This document shows, in pieces, positions 46,001-59,717 of a stretch of 64,000 nt of DNA. Where the stretch lies: the NCBI RefSeq assembly GCF_002443255.2, contig NW_019211458.1:17107939-17171938 (forward strand), written 5' to 3'. A program made the position numbers and the translations under genes. Under the pieces are notes generated by a model. The model was not told the origin of the DNA. It was given only the letters and a program-made list of their open reading frames with translations, and ran no database searches. Numbering within the stretch: the first letter of the stretch is position 1; every line of letters starts with the position of its first letter. Origin of the DNA: Varroa destructor. Taxonomy: Eukaryota; Arthropoda; Arachnida; Mesostigmata; Varroidae.

Positions 46001-47974
46001 TATCCTCTGCAGATAAAAAGAATAAGTGATGACCCAACAGGGAATAGTCATGTTAGCGCTTAAGCATAGCTTGCGCAATGGCTTGCGTGCTTGTTAGCTA
46101 GGTGACCTGATTTTGCGGTTACTAGAATTACAGGTATAATTTATACTTCTGAGATAAAAGAGCAGAAAAACCAAAATGCAGAGCCTATTGTAAAAATTCC
46201 TAGAAGATGGGTGTTGCTTAGGGATTCTATTTCTATCTTAGTAAGCGAAATGCATTTTGCTTTAAAAAAAAACGTTTTTTTTGTTTGCGTAAGTCGCATG
46301 ATAGATTCTCGGTAGCTCTTATAGTCATCTGTGATGCGTAGGTATAATTTAAATGAACTTTTGCACTGCATAGAAATTGTAACAGATTAAAACATGGACT
46401 CTGCTAAGTGCAATAAATTCAACATTTATATACCTACACAAACATCATTTATGCAAGAATTTCCTGTATTTATACTATGCCGCTCTTTGTCCTATGTGTA
46501 TCTCAAGTGTTACGCTAACTTACTATTAGGAAAACAATCAATTTCCCTAAAAAATCTGATGTCAGTATTTATTTTTCGCTTTTTAATTTAATCACTTATT
46601 TTTTTTCTTTATGGTTATCTTGTCCATTTGGCAAAAGCCATTATTGTATGAGACCGAAGTACATTAGGCTGCGTCTAAGGACAATGCAATCTACACAGAC
46701 GTTAACGTTATTCTTTACTGCAAGGCAATATTACCAATAACGTTATTTGATTGTCTAAGAGTCTAGCATGAGGCTTGGTTAGCACGAGCTCAGGGTTCGT
46801 TGCCGTTGCACACGCCTGTGACCTTCCAAGCTCAGTTCAGCCGATATGCACCGTTAAGATTATTTAAGCGTTTCTTATCACATAGGGTCGTACGATAGGA
46901 ACGAGGTTCGATTGTGCGATAGGAACAAGGTCCCATATTACTAGCGGCTCTAAAGGCAGCCATTAGCTCATTTTATACCATAAGTCATTGCTGAGCACCA
47001 GTGTGGTGTACCGAGCATTTCCAAACGGTATAGCTTTATTTGCGAATCGATTAAACAGCTGCGCCGAAATGACTAGTATGTAAACGTATATACTAGAATA
47101 AATAAAGTCCATCCTTCGACTCGGTTGGGCATAAGAGGCTACTGAAATGGCTGACGGAATTCCTATAGCAAACCAGGCCTGGTTTAACTGCAGGACCCGA
47201 ATCTGTAATATTGTAAGAATCTAGAACTGGAAAAATAGAGGATCTTCTCCAATTTATCGATAACTCCAGTGTAAAGAATGTTCTAATTAAACATTTTAGG
47301 GCATCACGTTCCCAAACACTAAGTGACTATCTACCAGCCAATCTAACCGATTGCCTCTTCAGCAAAGCGCGGCTAACGCGCAGGTTTCAGTGCACTTTTC
47401 TTATACAGTAACAACACTATGGTAGGCGTCACAGTATCTGGCAAGAAGTTTTTGAACGATTTTGTGAACAATTTTTGTATAAATTCATGCGACTGAGTCT
47501 CTATTTGCTACCACACCTACCGGATACAATAACATAGGCACTACTAATGTTTTTGGTTTTAATGAATAGACACAGATGGTTTAAGCAAAAACGTACATTT
47601 ACGACATCCAGAGTCTGCCAATAAAAACAATAAAACTATTACACAATCAAATTAAGCAAACATTAACGTAAGTATATTGTACAGCGTGTTTTTACATGAT
47701 AGATTTGAATGGCTATGTATTGTTGTAGATACAACAGAATCCTTCGATTCACTACGACCTAGTGACGCTCACCTTGGCCGCTCACCCTCAGCTAAAGCTT
47801 GTTGCTTCAGTAACAAGCAAATCTCTAGCTGGTAATTCCATAAAGATGCCATGTTGCCTCCTACACTTGGCCATCCACCCTACCCATCCGACTGGGTCAA
47901 TCCACGCGACGCTTGGGATCCTCAAAGTGGTACAACAATCAGAATCTACAACGCACAGCCCGTTTCATGTCACT

Positions 47975-48050
47975 AGCGCCTTCCTCAGTGTCAGCAGTAT
48001 GACTCGTCTTATCGAGTAACACGGCATGGGTTCGAGTCGAACAAAGGACG
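47975..48050 (+). mobile_element. tRNA-like pseudogene or SINE head
   Basis: GGTTCGAGTCG at 48029-48039 matches the B box at 10 of 11 positions. CCTCAGTGTCAGCAGT about 45 bases upstream resembles an A box, and ACTCG/CGAGT between them could form an anticodon stem. The T stem pairs badly and the acceptor stem is missing, so I do not call a functional tRNA. Confidence 0.4.
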
Positions 48051-51000
48051 TTTGCTCTTCTAAGACGTACGCTAACGTGCGAACGCTAGCATCTATTTAG
48101 AAGAACTAGTAGGTTCATTTTACCTTGGCCACGTTCGCGTAAGACAAAACTTCTACGAAAATGTACAAACAGTAAGTAACGACTTGGAAGTCGACTAAAA
48201 TTTGTTTGTCGTGTCGAGATGAAATGACCCATAAACGTGCTAGCTGCGCTTGGCTGCTGAAAAAATTAGTCGATGTGAACCCGTTCTCACCTTGTGGATG
48301 TAATCAGTAGAGAACTCTTTTTGTACACACGGCGTGTTTTGAGAGTCTGAGGTCAAATGTGGTTATTTTTGGATCTAGTTCTGCTGATACACATAACCTT
48401 ATTTACGCGGCCATATGAGGAGGATCAGATAAGCATCGAGCATCAGTGGAGTTTTGTCTGGCCATACTTCAGCACGGAAACCGCTTTCAGGACTGTCCGA
48501 GATAGTGTTAATGACGTTATTGTCGGCTTTGCCACAGGTAACAGAGGCTAAGTGTCCATGTAGCACCAGTAGGTAGTAGTGCCGTCGTCAGGAGCCAAAA
48601 AATGCCCAGCAATCAACTGCCATATAATTCTAACCGACGCAAAAGCTCTTTGACATAAACTGAATAAGAAATCGTTTTGTGTGCATTTATTACAAAACCA
48701 ACATTGACCTAATGCCCTTTGGGCCACTTTATGAAACGTAGAAATTTTTATCAGACTGACCATATTTACACTTAAAGTAGCAACTACAGCTTCAATTACA
48801 ATATTGGCTACTAGTTAGTTAGATGATACAAAGCATACAGATAATTTTCTATGAACTTTTTGAGGGGATGATGTTACGCTGTTTTGCAATCTAAACCTGG
48901 GTAGCTAATATCTGTTATTATACGTAAGCATATAGGCATCGTCGTTGATATTAGGAGTAATTCGACCGAATGCAGCATCTTGTTGGAAGCTCTTTAAAAT
49001 AGCAACGGTGTTTTGGGTCACGGCGTGGCTGCCCTAGACATTGTCTCGCAACGAGGTAATTTAAAAATTCACAAATAACTGTTTGAAGTCCAAAAGGAAA
49101 AGCTAGAGTCTAAAATGTCACTTTATTTTTATTGCTTACCTTATTCCCTGGTAGACGGAAAGCAAGTCGCAGGAACTAAATGCAAACATACATTTATGCA
49201 GATTTATTTTCAGATACATTTATGCACGAAAGATACAACAACGTAACAAATGTTTCGATGTGGCCAACTCAGGTGTACGCACTCACATGTCTCTGTGATC
49301 TTGACAAGGATACCGTCACTGACTGCGTGGGAGCCGGAAGAATGTTAGTAAGTTGAAGATTTTCTATTGACGAGTTTTTGCGACCGCTCCTCGTAGCCGG
49401 TAAAGTTGTTGTCACCACCTCTTCCCGTTGCCTGTAACAGTCGCATATAGAACCCTGTTATTGTAATTGCATCCTAGTCGGTGTCGAACGAGATGTTAAA
49501 AGGCAAAAAATAACTGTGTTTTATTGAAACAAACGTGTATTCTCTATTATTAGGCCCCTATTTTTAATGAAGTCGAACGGATTTAACATGTTTAATAATA
49601 GTAGAATGTTTGGAATCTTCTTTTTTCAAAGCGGCCTTCAATGGTTTTCATCAACCTCAGGCGGCCGGATAGATTAGGTGCATCTTCCGGGCCCAAAGGC
49701 AAGGGCTGAATTTAGAAAACACTCATATTCGAGTATTTCTTGCAGACGTGAAGTCTCAATTGTAGACGGAAGACCAGTATCGAATTAAATGTTTTAGATA
49801 AAAAATGAGACACCGTTTTGTGCCTTTGATAATTTGTTGTTAATATCTAGCCGCCTCTAAGACGATCCAGAAAGTCTAGTCTACCTAAAAATAGCTCTGT
49901 GTGATTTTTACAACAAGAACAAGGACAAGACTTCGTATAACATATAGGGCGAGCATTTAGGTTGAAAACTTCTTCTAACTCATTGTTACTTCTCTAAAAC
50001 TGCTTCTAAAGAAAAGCAGACATCTCAGCAAATTTTTTCGTGTGTATTAGAGGTGTCCTGATTGTTCAGTATAACCATTATTCGATGCGATTACATCTTA
50101 CCTTTAGGACCTGAACCACTCTCTAGCCATTTTCTAAATATATATTCTCTAATAGCCGCGAGTCAAAAGGTATTAATAGGTTTAAGCTGGTTAAACTGTA
50201 GCTCAAGTGCTCTGCGGGCAAAGAATTTTACCGGACTTAAATTTGAACTGATGTTAGGTCAAAGAGCTTAAAAATGCCAAGGCTTGCCACGGTTAACGAT
50301 AAATGAAGGACGAAAAGGCAAAAATGTTTCCAAAGACCCAATTGGTACTTGATATTCCCCTCTCAAAGAGGGCCGTTCATGGCTACATCAAAATGATTTT
50401 TTGGTTTAAGCTCTGTCAATCTGAACGCCATTGAAAATGTTTCGGTCTATTTTACTGAAACGTCTGCCAAATTTTTACAAACGCATGAAAATTGGGAATA
50501 ACGTAAATTTAACGCAAAAACCAAATCTCTAGTTTCTAAAACCACTTGGTTGGTGGCTTGTTTTCGTTCAATTTACGAAAACCACGCACTGTTGCGCGCT
50601 ATAAAAACGTTTTAGCATTGTTTTAGAAGCAGCGATATCCGTTATGAAAAGTAGCCCACTTATGTTCTTCCCAATTTAAATGCATCATCACCTTCTATTA
50701 GAGTATTTTTTCATGTAAGAAGTCGACTTGGCCGAAAATGTACATGTGTACATACTGCAGATAGAGGAGACATGCATTTGCTTATTGGTAAATAAAGCAT
50801 CTAAGTCGCTAGGTTGAATAGGTAGTATAAATTCAACTCTTGTACTTCTTTAATTAAGAGGATGGCCAGCGTTAAAAACTTGCGAGTTTTATTGCCTCGA
50901 TGATATTCCAAGGAGACCTAACGACGGGCCGTGATTTAACAAAACGATATAGTCGAGAAAGCAAAGTGTTTATCAAGTTCAAAAGTCGGTTGGAACATCC

Positions 51001-51221
51001 GCACATATAGACGTTTCCGTTGCTCTTCAAGATTGTACCTTCAAAATAAAGGCAACGAAATTACCTTTCGACGAAGGAGTGAATAAGCATTATTTTCTGT
51101 AGATTCGACTTAAGTAAATTTAATTATATATTTTGTATTTATTAAGTGCCACAGCAATAACCTTAGAGATAAGTTCGGTCTACTTCATATTGTTCACAGT
51201 TACTATTGCTATCTAATGCTT

Positions 51222-51246
51222 TATCCCGTGCTTGCGGCACGGGATA
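51222..51246. repeat. 10-bp GC-rich hairpin
   Basis: TATCCCGTGC and GCACGGGATA pair perfectly around TTGCG. The word ACGTGGGTT occurs just after it and again 16 bases later as a direct repeat. Confidence 0.75.
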
Positions 51247-51800
51247 CGTGGGTTAGGAAAACGTGGGTTGTAAGTAGTATTCAGTTTTGCCGCTAACTAA
51301 GGAATTTATATCTCGAAAAAAAAAATGTACTAGCATCGACTTGTGTAAAAGGCTTTCGTGTAGGCATCGGCATAAGAACGAAGCCGGAACGAAACGCACG
51401 TTCGAATCGGTCTGAGCTAGTATGTCCAATAGAACAGAAAAAAAAAACAACGGTATCGCTGCCTCACCAGGTAGACGCTTAGCAGACTACGAAAGTCCAG
51501 AACATCCTAGCGACGTGCAAGCGTCAGCCACCCCCAGGGTGTGGAGACGACGCACTGCTTCTTGCCGTGCGCTGCGTACATCCAGATGTAATATTCCCAT
51601 ATTTCCGGCAACTTTTACCTGTTATTGAATTCGCAAAGTCTTCGGCGGAAGATGCGTGATGGGGGCAAAAGTAGGATCCACCTGCTTTTGATTGGTAACT
51701 TCTTTTAAGTGTGGCCAGTATTGCCCAACGCCACAGATCCAGCTGGTCTGACTTATTTCAGTCATACCCAGTTTAATACAAATTATAGCTGTGGTACGCA

Positions 51801-51818
51801 TTATTATTATTATTATTT
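51801..51818. repeat. ATT microsatellite
   Basis: About six TTA units. Confidence 0.9.
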
Positions 51819-53245
51819 ATTAATCTGCCCCGTTGCCGTCTCATAGCTATCTTGCTCCTGATTTTCAACGATCCTATTATTTACCCGCATATGTTTCATC
51901 ATGGTATTTTAATCTTAACAGATTTGATTTTTCCCGATTCAGTTCCGTACGACTATCCCATTAAATTGTCTACTTCCTTACTCGAGTCGATTCATTTCGC
52001 GGTCCGCGTTACAATAGCGCAATGATTCTAGTAGTCTGTTGTACCAATTAATTTACTCTAATTTCTAAAGTTATGCAGTTCCTCTCTCTGCGTGTCCCAG
52101 TAGTCCCCTTACGACTTCCGTTTCAGCTGTTCCGATGAATCCCATACTGCGCTGTGCCTATTTTACTATTTGCAGATATATGCGACCTTTCAAATGTCCA
52201 ATATACTTTTCTCTAACGACAACAGTGTTGAAAAATATTTTCGAAAAATAACATTTTTTATCTTTTTTTTCTTGCCCAATTTTGTCTCACTAATTCCTTA
52301 AAGCTTGGATGAAGCAAACACCTTTCCAATAGGAATCTTTTAGAAATTCTTAATAATTGCCAAACAAAGTGCCTAAAAACATTTTGCTAAGAGCTACACG
52401 AATTATCCCGTTAATCGCGGAGAATATCGCGAAATGAAACTTTACAAGCCTACAAAGAGCCATAAAAAAAAAGCAACTATCCTATTACTACTATTTTAAG
52501 CCAAAAGTTAATTGAAACAAAGGAAAAAAGACACCCATTGACGTTTAGTAACATACGGATAGATAACAAACATAACTTATGCTACTCGGTAAGTGGACGC
52601 TGCTTATGCTGTTAGAACGCATACATTGAATGTATTTCTCTTTGGGAACCTTACGTCAGAGAGAAATGTTTCCATGTTAAAAATCGTCATTTGCAATTAG
52701 GGAAGTTATGCTCCGAACGCAACAGCTACTAGCATGAAAATCCAAACACAAACATTCAACGAATGATGTTTTGCCTTGCGGTTCAGATATCGGCAGAAAA
52801 ATCACTACCTAGTTTTTCAGACAATGTTGGCCGTACCCGGAGCATCCGGACGAATACTGTGGACGGTTGACGTTTCGTCTCCGGCCATTGTGCAAATATA
52901 AAACTTTTACACAGCTCAGATAAGTTGAATTCAAATGAAACTAAGGAAACGCTCAAGTGGTTGACGTCCTGTTTCAATAAAAAAAAAATAAAATATTGTT
53001 ACCTAAGTGAAGTCGCTAAATAAATACAGTGCAATCTAAAGTATACGAGACGCCAATGTTTATGACGCATCACGTTTCACAGCGCATTGCCTTCTACAAC
53101 TACAGCCATTAAATGTATTGATTTTACCCTGTACTAGAATAACAGATTATCATAACGGAAAAAAGCATGTGTACATTAAATCTACAGCAATGAGCCCTAC
53201 TATACGCTGTGAATGCCACCGATGATTTCTGCCTGATGCTTACAG

Positions 53246-53380
53246 CTGACTGACGCTGGCGGGGTGCCAGATTTTCTCAACATCGACGGAGGCGACCCAT
53301 TCAAAAACAAAGGGGAGTTGATGCAAGTAGTCGGCCGGTTGGTTTTCATTTCAGGGGGCACAGGCCGAATTCTTCAGTGA
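53246..53380 (+). other. Possible isolated exon-like stretch
   Basis: After CTTACAG at 53245 one frame reads 44 codons including GGVPDFLNIDGGDPFKNK and VVGRLVFISGGTG before a stop. The composition is coding-like and the borders resemble a terminal exon, but the pyrimidine tract is weak and I do not recognise the peptide. Confidence 0.2.
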
Positions 53381-54190
53381 ATTCCAGGTGTGTCCAACGC
53401 AGAGCACAATGTCATTATCAAATGCCGCAGACTGCAGTTAATGCGAAAATTTTGCAAAAGGCGCATGGTCTAGTAATCACAATAGCGATACCTTCCTTTA
53501 TCCTGCTAAACTTAGTATATTTCATGGTTATTTGTCTGCACAACAGATCGAGGCAGCGATACAGAGGTGAAAAAGAACAGGACGAAGCAGAAACAGAGAG
53601 ACCGAGGCAGGATACATATGCATTTCGAGCATTACGCATTATATCTAGTCAGGAAAGCATAGGGTATCTTCGGTAACGTAACTACATAACGTTAGATTTT
53701 CTAGGCATAGCTAAAAGAGAAGTACAGTAGAGACCCATATTTATTCTCTATGTCAATAGACGCAATTAGCCGCTAATGTACACGAATACTAATATAAATA
53801 TCATTAATTACTATGATCAACATACTTATTTTTAATTAGCATTATCCCTACGAAGTCTATATATTAACGGTGTAACAATATTCTTCTGCTTTCCTAACTT
53901 TGTGTCCAGTATCCGATCACGTGGAGTCCTAGAATTCGCAGCAAGTCTTACGCTACAGGAATGAGAGTCCTTTTGTCCTGTTTGCCACTGGAGGGGATAC
54001 GACGGCAGGAAGCCTGTGGCATGGATATCGTAGCGACTGGAAGTATGCAAACCGCGCGCAAACTTATGCAAGATAATGAAAAAGGTATATATGTGTCATA
54101 GCTCAGTATTTCTAGTGCCTAAGAGATCAGTGAGTCGAGAACAAAAGCTCACTTAGATCATTACCTATTAGAGCGTCCCGCTTTTGCAGA

Positions 54191-54210
54191 CTCTAATTAC
54201 AGAATTAGAG
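54191..54210. repeat. Short inverted repeat at the left gap edge
   Basis: CTCTAATT and AATTAGAG form an 8-bp perfect stem around ACAG, ending exactly where the N run begins. It may have contributed to the assembly break. Confidence 0.6.
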
Positions 54211-54310
54211 NNNNNNNNNNNNNNNNNNNNNNNNNNNNNNNNNNNNNNNNNNNNNNNNNNNNNNNNNNNNNNNNNNNNNNNNNNNNNNNNNNNNNNNNNN
54301 NNNNNNNNNN
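54211..54310. other. Assembly gap, exactly 100 N
   Basis: One hundred N bases is the usual placeholder for a gap of unknown size. The right edge starts directly in a GA microsatellite, which probably caused the break. Reading frames drawn across it are meaningless. Confidence 0.98.
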
Positions 54311-54311
<1 letters not shown>

Positions 54312-54347
<36 letters not shown>

Positions 54348-54349
54348 CG
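54312..54349. repeat. GA dinucleotide repeat abutting the gap
   Basis: About 38 bases of alternating G and A with one AAA interruption and a final GCGAG. It probably continues into the gap, so its true length is unknown. Confidence 0.9.
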
Positions 54350-55461
54350 AGTTCGAACAGCCGCCGTGTACGTCGATCGTACTACGCGATAGGTATGATT
54401 AAATAAAAAACAAAACAGTTTTAATACTTCTATATAAATATTTGAATAATAAAACATACCTTGCACATCTTCCAAAGTTGTTGACACGTATGGATCCATT
54501 GTCTCTTCTGTTGGTACGGGGCCTGATAGAAAATTGTACTTGTTGAATTTAATAAACGTTAAAATCGACATGACGAACGAATCGTACAGACGAACGTACA
54601 TATTACTGCAAGGGACTATATATTAAATATTTTATTTGGATAGAAATCAGTAGAAACCTAATGCGAGAAAACTGGTCAGTTTGTAGAGACCTGCGAGATA
54701 ATAGAACACAGATCAAACACACCCAAGCATTATCTTTATCGAAGAACACAAAGCACGAGTCTGATCTCGTTGCGTCACCAAAGACGCTCTTCAGAAGTAG
54801 AAGCAATAAGGTTTCCAATGCCAATGTCTCATTGCTGCTACTGCGTGGGTAACCAGTGGTATTTCATTTATATTTATTGTTTGAGCTTGTTTATGTGAGT
54901 TACAAATGAGCAGTGCCCGGCATCAATGCTACGGATACTGTGAACGAGATGTTGACGCTGATGCCTGTGAGGAAATATTCAGTACATCGGCAACAGATCC
55001 CCTTTAATCAGTGTGCATCGACTCGAATCGAGAAGAGGCGAACGGCACACAAACGAGCGAGTGCTTAACGATGAAGTACGAAAATAACTAGATGTCTTTT
55101 CCTCGACACAACAGAGTCTGAGTCTAACCGCGTCTTATGTACTGGTCGTATCCGTCTCCTCCCACTTTAAAATGCTTTCGTACGTTCCTAACATTTTATC
55201 TTGAAAATTTTCATGTATTATCAAAATACTCAGTCAGATAAGAAACTTATCAGCACAGTATTTAGCTCGTTACTCACACGCCTCACCTAAAAAAAAATTA
55301 ACTGCACAACATATTTTTGAAGATATTAACGGTTAGAAACGGATCGGGCCACCATGCTCCTCGTCTTGTTGGCTCTTCTGAAAGTAGTTTGAGTTTTACG
55401 TACAATACCACATTTAGGCATTCTATCAGATTACTGACTCCCAGTACGAAACGGGATATGT

Positions 55462-55476
55462 CCCCCCCCCCCCCCC
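55462..55476. repeat. C15 homopolymer
   Basis: Fifteen C in AT-rich DNA. Confidence 0.95.
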
Positions 55477-56368
55477 GAAACTCAAGCCCAGATATTTAGT
55501 TCAGGACGCAAATACGCCACCCACTACAGGAACAATTAGATGCCGTAGGTAGGTAATAGAATTGCCTCCCAAAAGAAAGTGTCAGACCCTATTCAATGGC
55601 AATATTTAAAACGACTATCGCCTAACGTTTCTAAAGAAATTCCACCAAAAATAGCTAGGCGAGAAGCATTAATAAAATAATAATGACAATATAATATTAT
55701 ACAATGTATCTTACATCTACATGTTATATAGCTGATATAAATGTGCGATATACGAATTCCGTGGTAAGGCTCCGCTCGTGAACCATTTGTGCTATCTAGT
55801 TTCTTACCAAAGCAAATAACAAAGAGCTAGATTTATTTTAGCAGATATACATGACAGAACCATATAGATATATGGAAAATGTCAAGGCATAAAAGCTTAT
55901 AAGCTAATTAACAGGAAGTTCTTAACCTTGGGTCGAACATATAGGCAGCGAAAGCGGTTGATCGACCAAAAGAATTGTAGTTGCGTCTGAAAAAATTGTT
56001 GAGCCCTCTTGCTTGAGGCCTATGTTTTAGAATGAATAGCTAGAATATGTATATACATATATAAACATGGTAATGCATTTTGCGTGGTTATTGTTGTCAG
56101 CATGACAACATAGAATTTTTATGGCTTCTCTTCTATGAAATCATTGATGTTTTTCTTTCTTGTTTCCACAACAGTTAATCCAATACGAGTTTTCTAATTC
56201 GTTCGAGGTCAGTAATATGCTTTACCTAATTACGTACAACAAACTGGTCCAGGAAAGCCTTCTCTTGTTGCATGCATAACAGGAGCTGGCCTGATTGGCT
56301 GTATATGCGAACAACGATTATAGGTTCGACAGACGGCCTCTTTTTCGAAAGTAGCTTTTACTAGCTAG

Positions 56369-57090
56369 GCTATTCCTTCGACTAGAAACTCATTCTCAGC
56401 AATGCAGCATGCTGACTTCATGAAAGTGGCGGAAACTCTACGGCTTTCTATGAATGATTTCCATTCCCAGTTCGATGACCCTCTTGGGGGTTCCAGCCAG
56501 TGTTCGACAGAGTGTATGCGGCGAAGTCTTGTTCCTCTTCCAGAGCGCTGAATGGAAAACAGAGAAGAATGCCCATACATAACGGTTGTAGAAGAATTCG
56601 GGTAAACCTGTATCTTCTTGATGCAGGTTTCGACTAGCTGCGTTCCGGCATGCATTCCGTGATGGCTACAGACCCGATTCGGGAGAACTTCTTTCGAAAC
56701 AGCGGCTTGAAGAACGTTAGGTTGCTAGCCAAGCGATTCGGAAGCCCGGCCGGAAACTTAAGGCTGGCTGACACTATTGTAGGATCCGCAACGACCGCAA
56801 ACGAAGTAGAACAGATGCTTTCATAGGGCGATGAGTAACCCACGAGGCTTGGGTTGTCGCGGCAGCTCCTCTGCTTTTGATCTTTACATATTTTTGTGCT
56901 ATTCTGGATGGACTCCAGGATTCCTTTGGACGACGGCCTGTGTACGCTAGTCATGACAAGGGCAGAATTCCAGGAAGTGGCAAAAGGGCCGCTTGAGCAC
57001 AGGATGAACTCACTATATATTGCTGGTTATAGTAGTACTTGCGGTAGTGCAATAGATGTTTGTCGAATCGATGGAAGCGATACAATATAA
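56369..57090 (+). other. Cluster of short open frames, possible decayed coding sequence
   Basis: One frame is open from 56369 to 56602 except for a TGA at 56549, and includes ADFMKVAETLRLSMNDF and ENREECPYITVVEEFG. A second frame is open from ATG 56650 to 56823, and the same frame reopens from ATG 56908 to 57090. The peptides have protein-like composition, but I recognise no family, and other frames in this GC-richer patch are also fairly open. It may be a decayed gene, exons of an unknown gene, or chance. Confidence 0.2.
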
Positions 57091-59717
57091 TACCTAGGTA
57101 AATACCAAGTCCTCTTGTCTGCACGCATTGAAAGATGCCACGGGGAATTTCGGATACATTTATAGCTGCTGCACAATCCGACCAGCCCAACGGTCTACAT
57201 AGAGTCCGTAAATTCTATTGGCCACTAGTTCACTCGAGCTAGTCGCGTTTCCCTACTTCAGAACAGAAGACGAAAACGTTAAAATACTAAGGCCGAGACG
57301 AGCTGAACGGTGAATAAACTCAGGTAGAGTGAGGCTCTTGTGGTCTGCGAACGTGTTCTACATTCGAGGATTGGGAATCATCTCCTTACCGTTTAAGTAA
57401 CCATATATGACAAAAGTAGGGGGCCATAAAGAAATGCACACGAGCTTTTCTCCTATGCATTGAACACCGGTTATATTGTAGGCTCATGCTCCGCTGTATT
57501 TTACGGAAATCTTTTTCAATACAAGGCTTACTAGATTTCGACATTAGAAATATCAGCCTATTGCTTTTCTGTAAATTAAAAAAACATTGTAAACAATGTT
57601 CTCAATGGCAGCTTCTTGCAAATGTGTTAACAAGACTAAGACGTAATTTTCTACGAATCGTCGCCTAGTACCACATAACCTTAATCTATAAATGACTTGG
57701 CTTCCCATACGACACATAAATATCATACGATTTGTATAAATAAAGACGTTTTTTTATAGGCTTGACCTATAGAAATAAGGTTACAAAGAAAATTAGACGC
57801 CAACGTGCTTTAACGTTTAAAAACGCAACAATCTCTTATTGCAATCGATGAGCAGTCTTTATTCTGGACAAAAATTGATTTCTATATAGCACATCCAACT
57901 AGCCCACGATCAGTTGTGCAGTAAATGGACAATCAGTACGAGTCACGCAATTTTTTACACGCTTGTTGAAATTACAGCCTGTATTTTGCCTTTTAGAATA
58001 CTCGATGTAACTTATTGTTCCTAACAGCGTAAAGCTCACCTTCTTTGTGATGCATCAAGTGCTGTTCTACAGACAGAGATTGGAAATAGAAGAACGAGAG
58101 ATGCGGAGATTCGTTCCTTTTCGGCAGTGTTTGGTGGCAGGTCCCTTCATGCCTTAGCCCAGAACAATCCTTGATGCAACGAATAAAGAGTGATGAGCGA
58201 TAAAATAATTTGGATAGATGATTCATCGAGGTAAGATTCGACAAGTGAAATCTATTAACTGGTTTCATGGCTCTTCCAGTTTTGGTGGGTTTGGACATGG
58301 ACGACGTACGAGATATATATATTTTTAGCACTGTTTGGGTCTACGAATGTTGTTTGGTGCTATGAGAAGATAGCAATCGCCGAAACATAGTCGACGCCCG
58401 CAGCCGGACGCTTCGATGATAATAAGATTCCGGGTACGATTATTCCGAAATCCGCACGTAAATATGCGTACAAATCTTTGTATTTTGTTTATGTAGTGCA
58501 ACCCATTTAGCGGAAAAAATTCTTACAGTTGTTCGCTCCGTTATTTGTCGACGATAAATTTGTCGTATTATCACCCGTAAATTTTGGCGCCCGTTTTATC
58601 ATTTTGCTTTATCCAGTTGGATTCGTTAACGTCACACTCAAGCGAACGTAAACTAGGGTTCGAGTATTCCGTAATAATTAGCTAGTATCGTTCATCCCTT
58701 TGCATTAAGTTCGGTGCCTTTCCACGGCTATCCCGTTGTTCAAATCACCCTGAAGTTGCAGATACTGATGTTATTGCAGTGATTCCGTACTTTCATTTAA
58801 TGCAGTAGCCCATTCTCGTATAGCGATCAAGCCTTGATTCCATTGCAGATATCTTGCTATGGCAAGATTGAACCGACCTTGTATTCAAAATTTCCAATAT
58901 TAGCCAAAATATATCTTGCCTGTATAGCTTTCCTTACCCCTCTAGGCGGCAACAGTTCTAGACTAACGTCGCTCAGTCATCCCCATATGATATTGGAGTC
59001 CAGTCAGAACGTTCCTGTAATGCCGCTACCTTGATGCACTGATTTAGTTTTGCCATTGCAATTAGCTCGTTTCCACACCTATTTTTTCGTTAATTTTTTA
59101 ACAAGAAAAAAAAAAGCAGCATTTATTATTATTACGGCAGCCATGAGAATAACTTAATTTTTAATATCAGCTTTCTAGCAGTGGTTAGTGGCTGAAAATA
59201 AATCACCCCTATAGGTTTCATTGTCCCTGATTAGCATAAGCAATTATGGGAAAATATCGAGAAATATTCGGTCAGTAATGAAACTTTAACTTTACGTATA
59301 CGTTCTGCTAGTATGAGATCAAAATAACCATTCCGTAGAAAGCAGGCCATTTCAGAAGGGCAAAGGAATACATTCGGGAAAACATTCTATCTTAAAACTG
59401 GACTCTTCGTCGTTGATTTAATTACTCTGATGTGCTCATGTTGCACTTATTTTAAAGCAAACTATAGTTCTAGTACACATCAACACTTCTTCCGTTCAAT
59501 ATGCTCTGCTCTCTTTGTTCCGATCTCTGATTCGAATGTTCTGATGATAGTACTGCCACACTACAATGATCTGATTAGCCTGTTGTCACATTAACGAATC
59601 AGATTCGTTCTAACATTGTGTATTATCTGACCGTAGGCTGACAGTTGCGGTTCTCCTAAAGCCTGGTTATATTAAGTACCTTATCCACTTGCTGCTATTC
59701 GGTTAAAGTAGTTATAC

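Larger units (their letters stand above)
42061..54210. other. Gene-poor region downstream of Ing1
   Basis: No assignable gene. Contents include a 46-bp AT microsatellite at 43013-43058, a tRNA-like piece at about 47.98-48.04 kb, a 10-bp stem hairpin at 51222-51246, and short coding-looking stretches near 47.85 and 53.25 kb. The section from about 44.6 to 45.1 kb is GC-richer but its frames are broken. Confidence 0.55.

Noticed and set aside
47851..47976. A 41-codon Pro-rich frame (PPTLGHPPYPSDW).
   Set aside because: Coding-like at first glance, but short, with no matching splice partners and overlapping another open frame; indistinguishable from chance.
54184..54601. Open frames crossing the N run.
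   Set aside because: They exist only because N codons are read as unknown residues and the GA repeat lacks stops.
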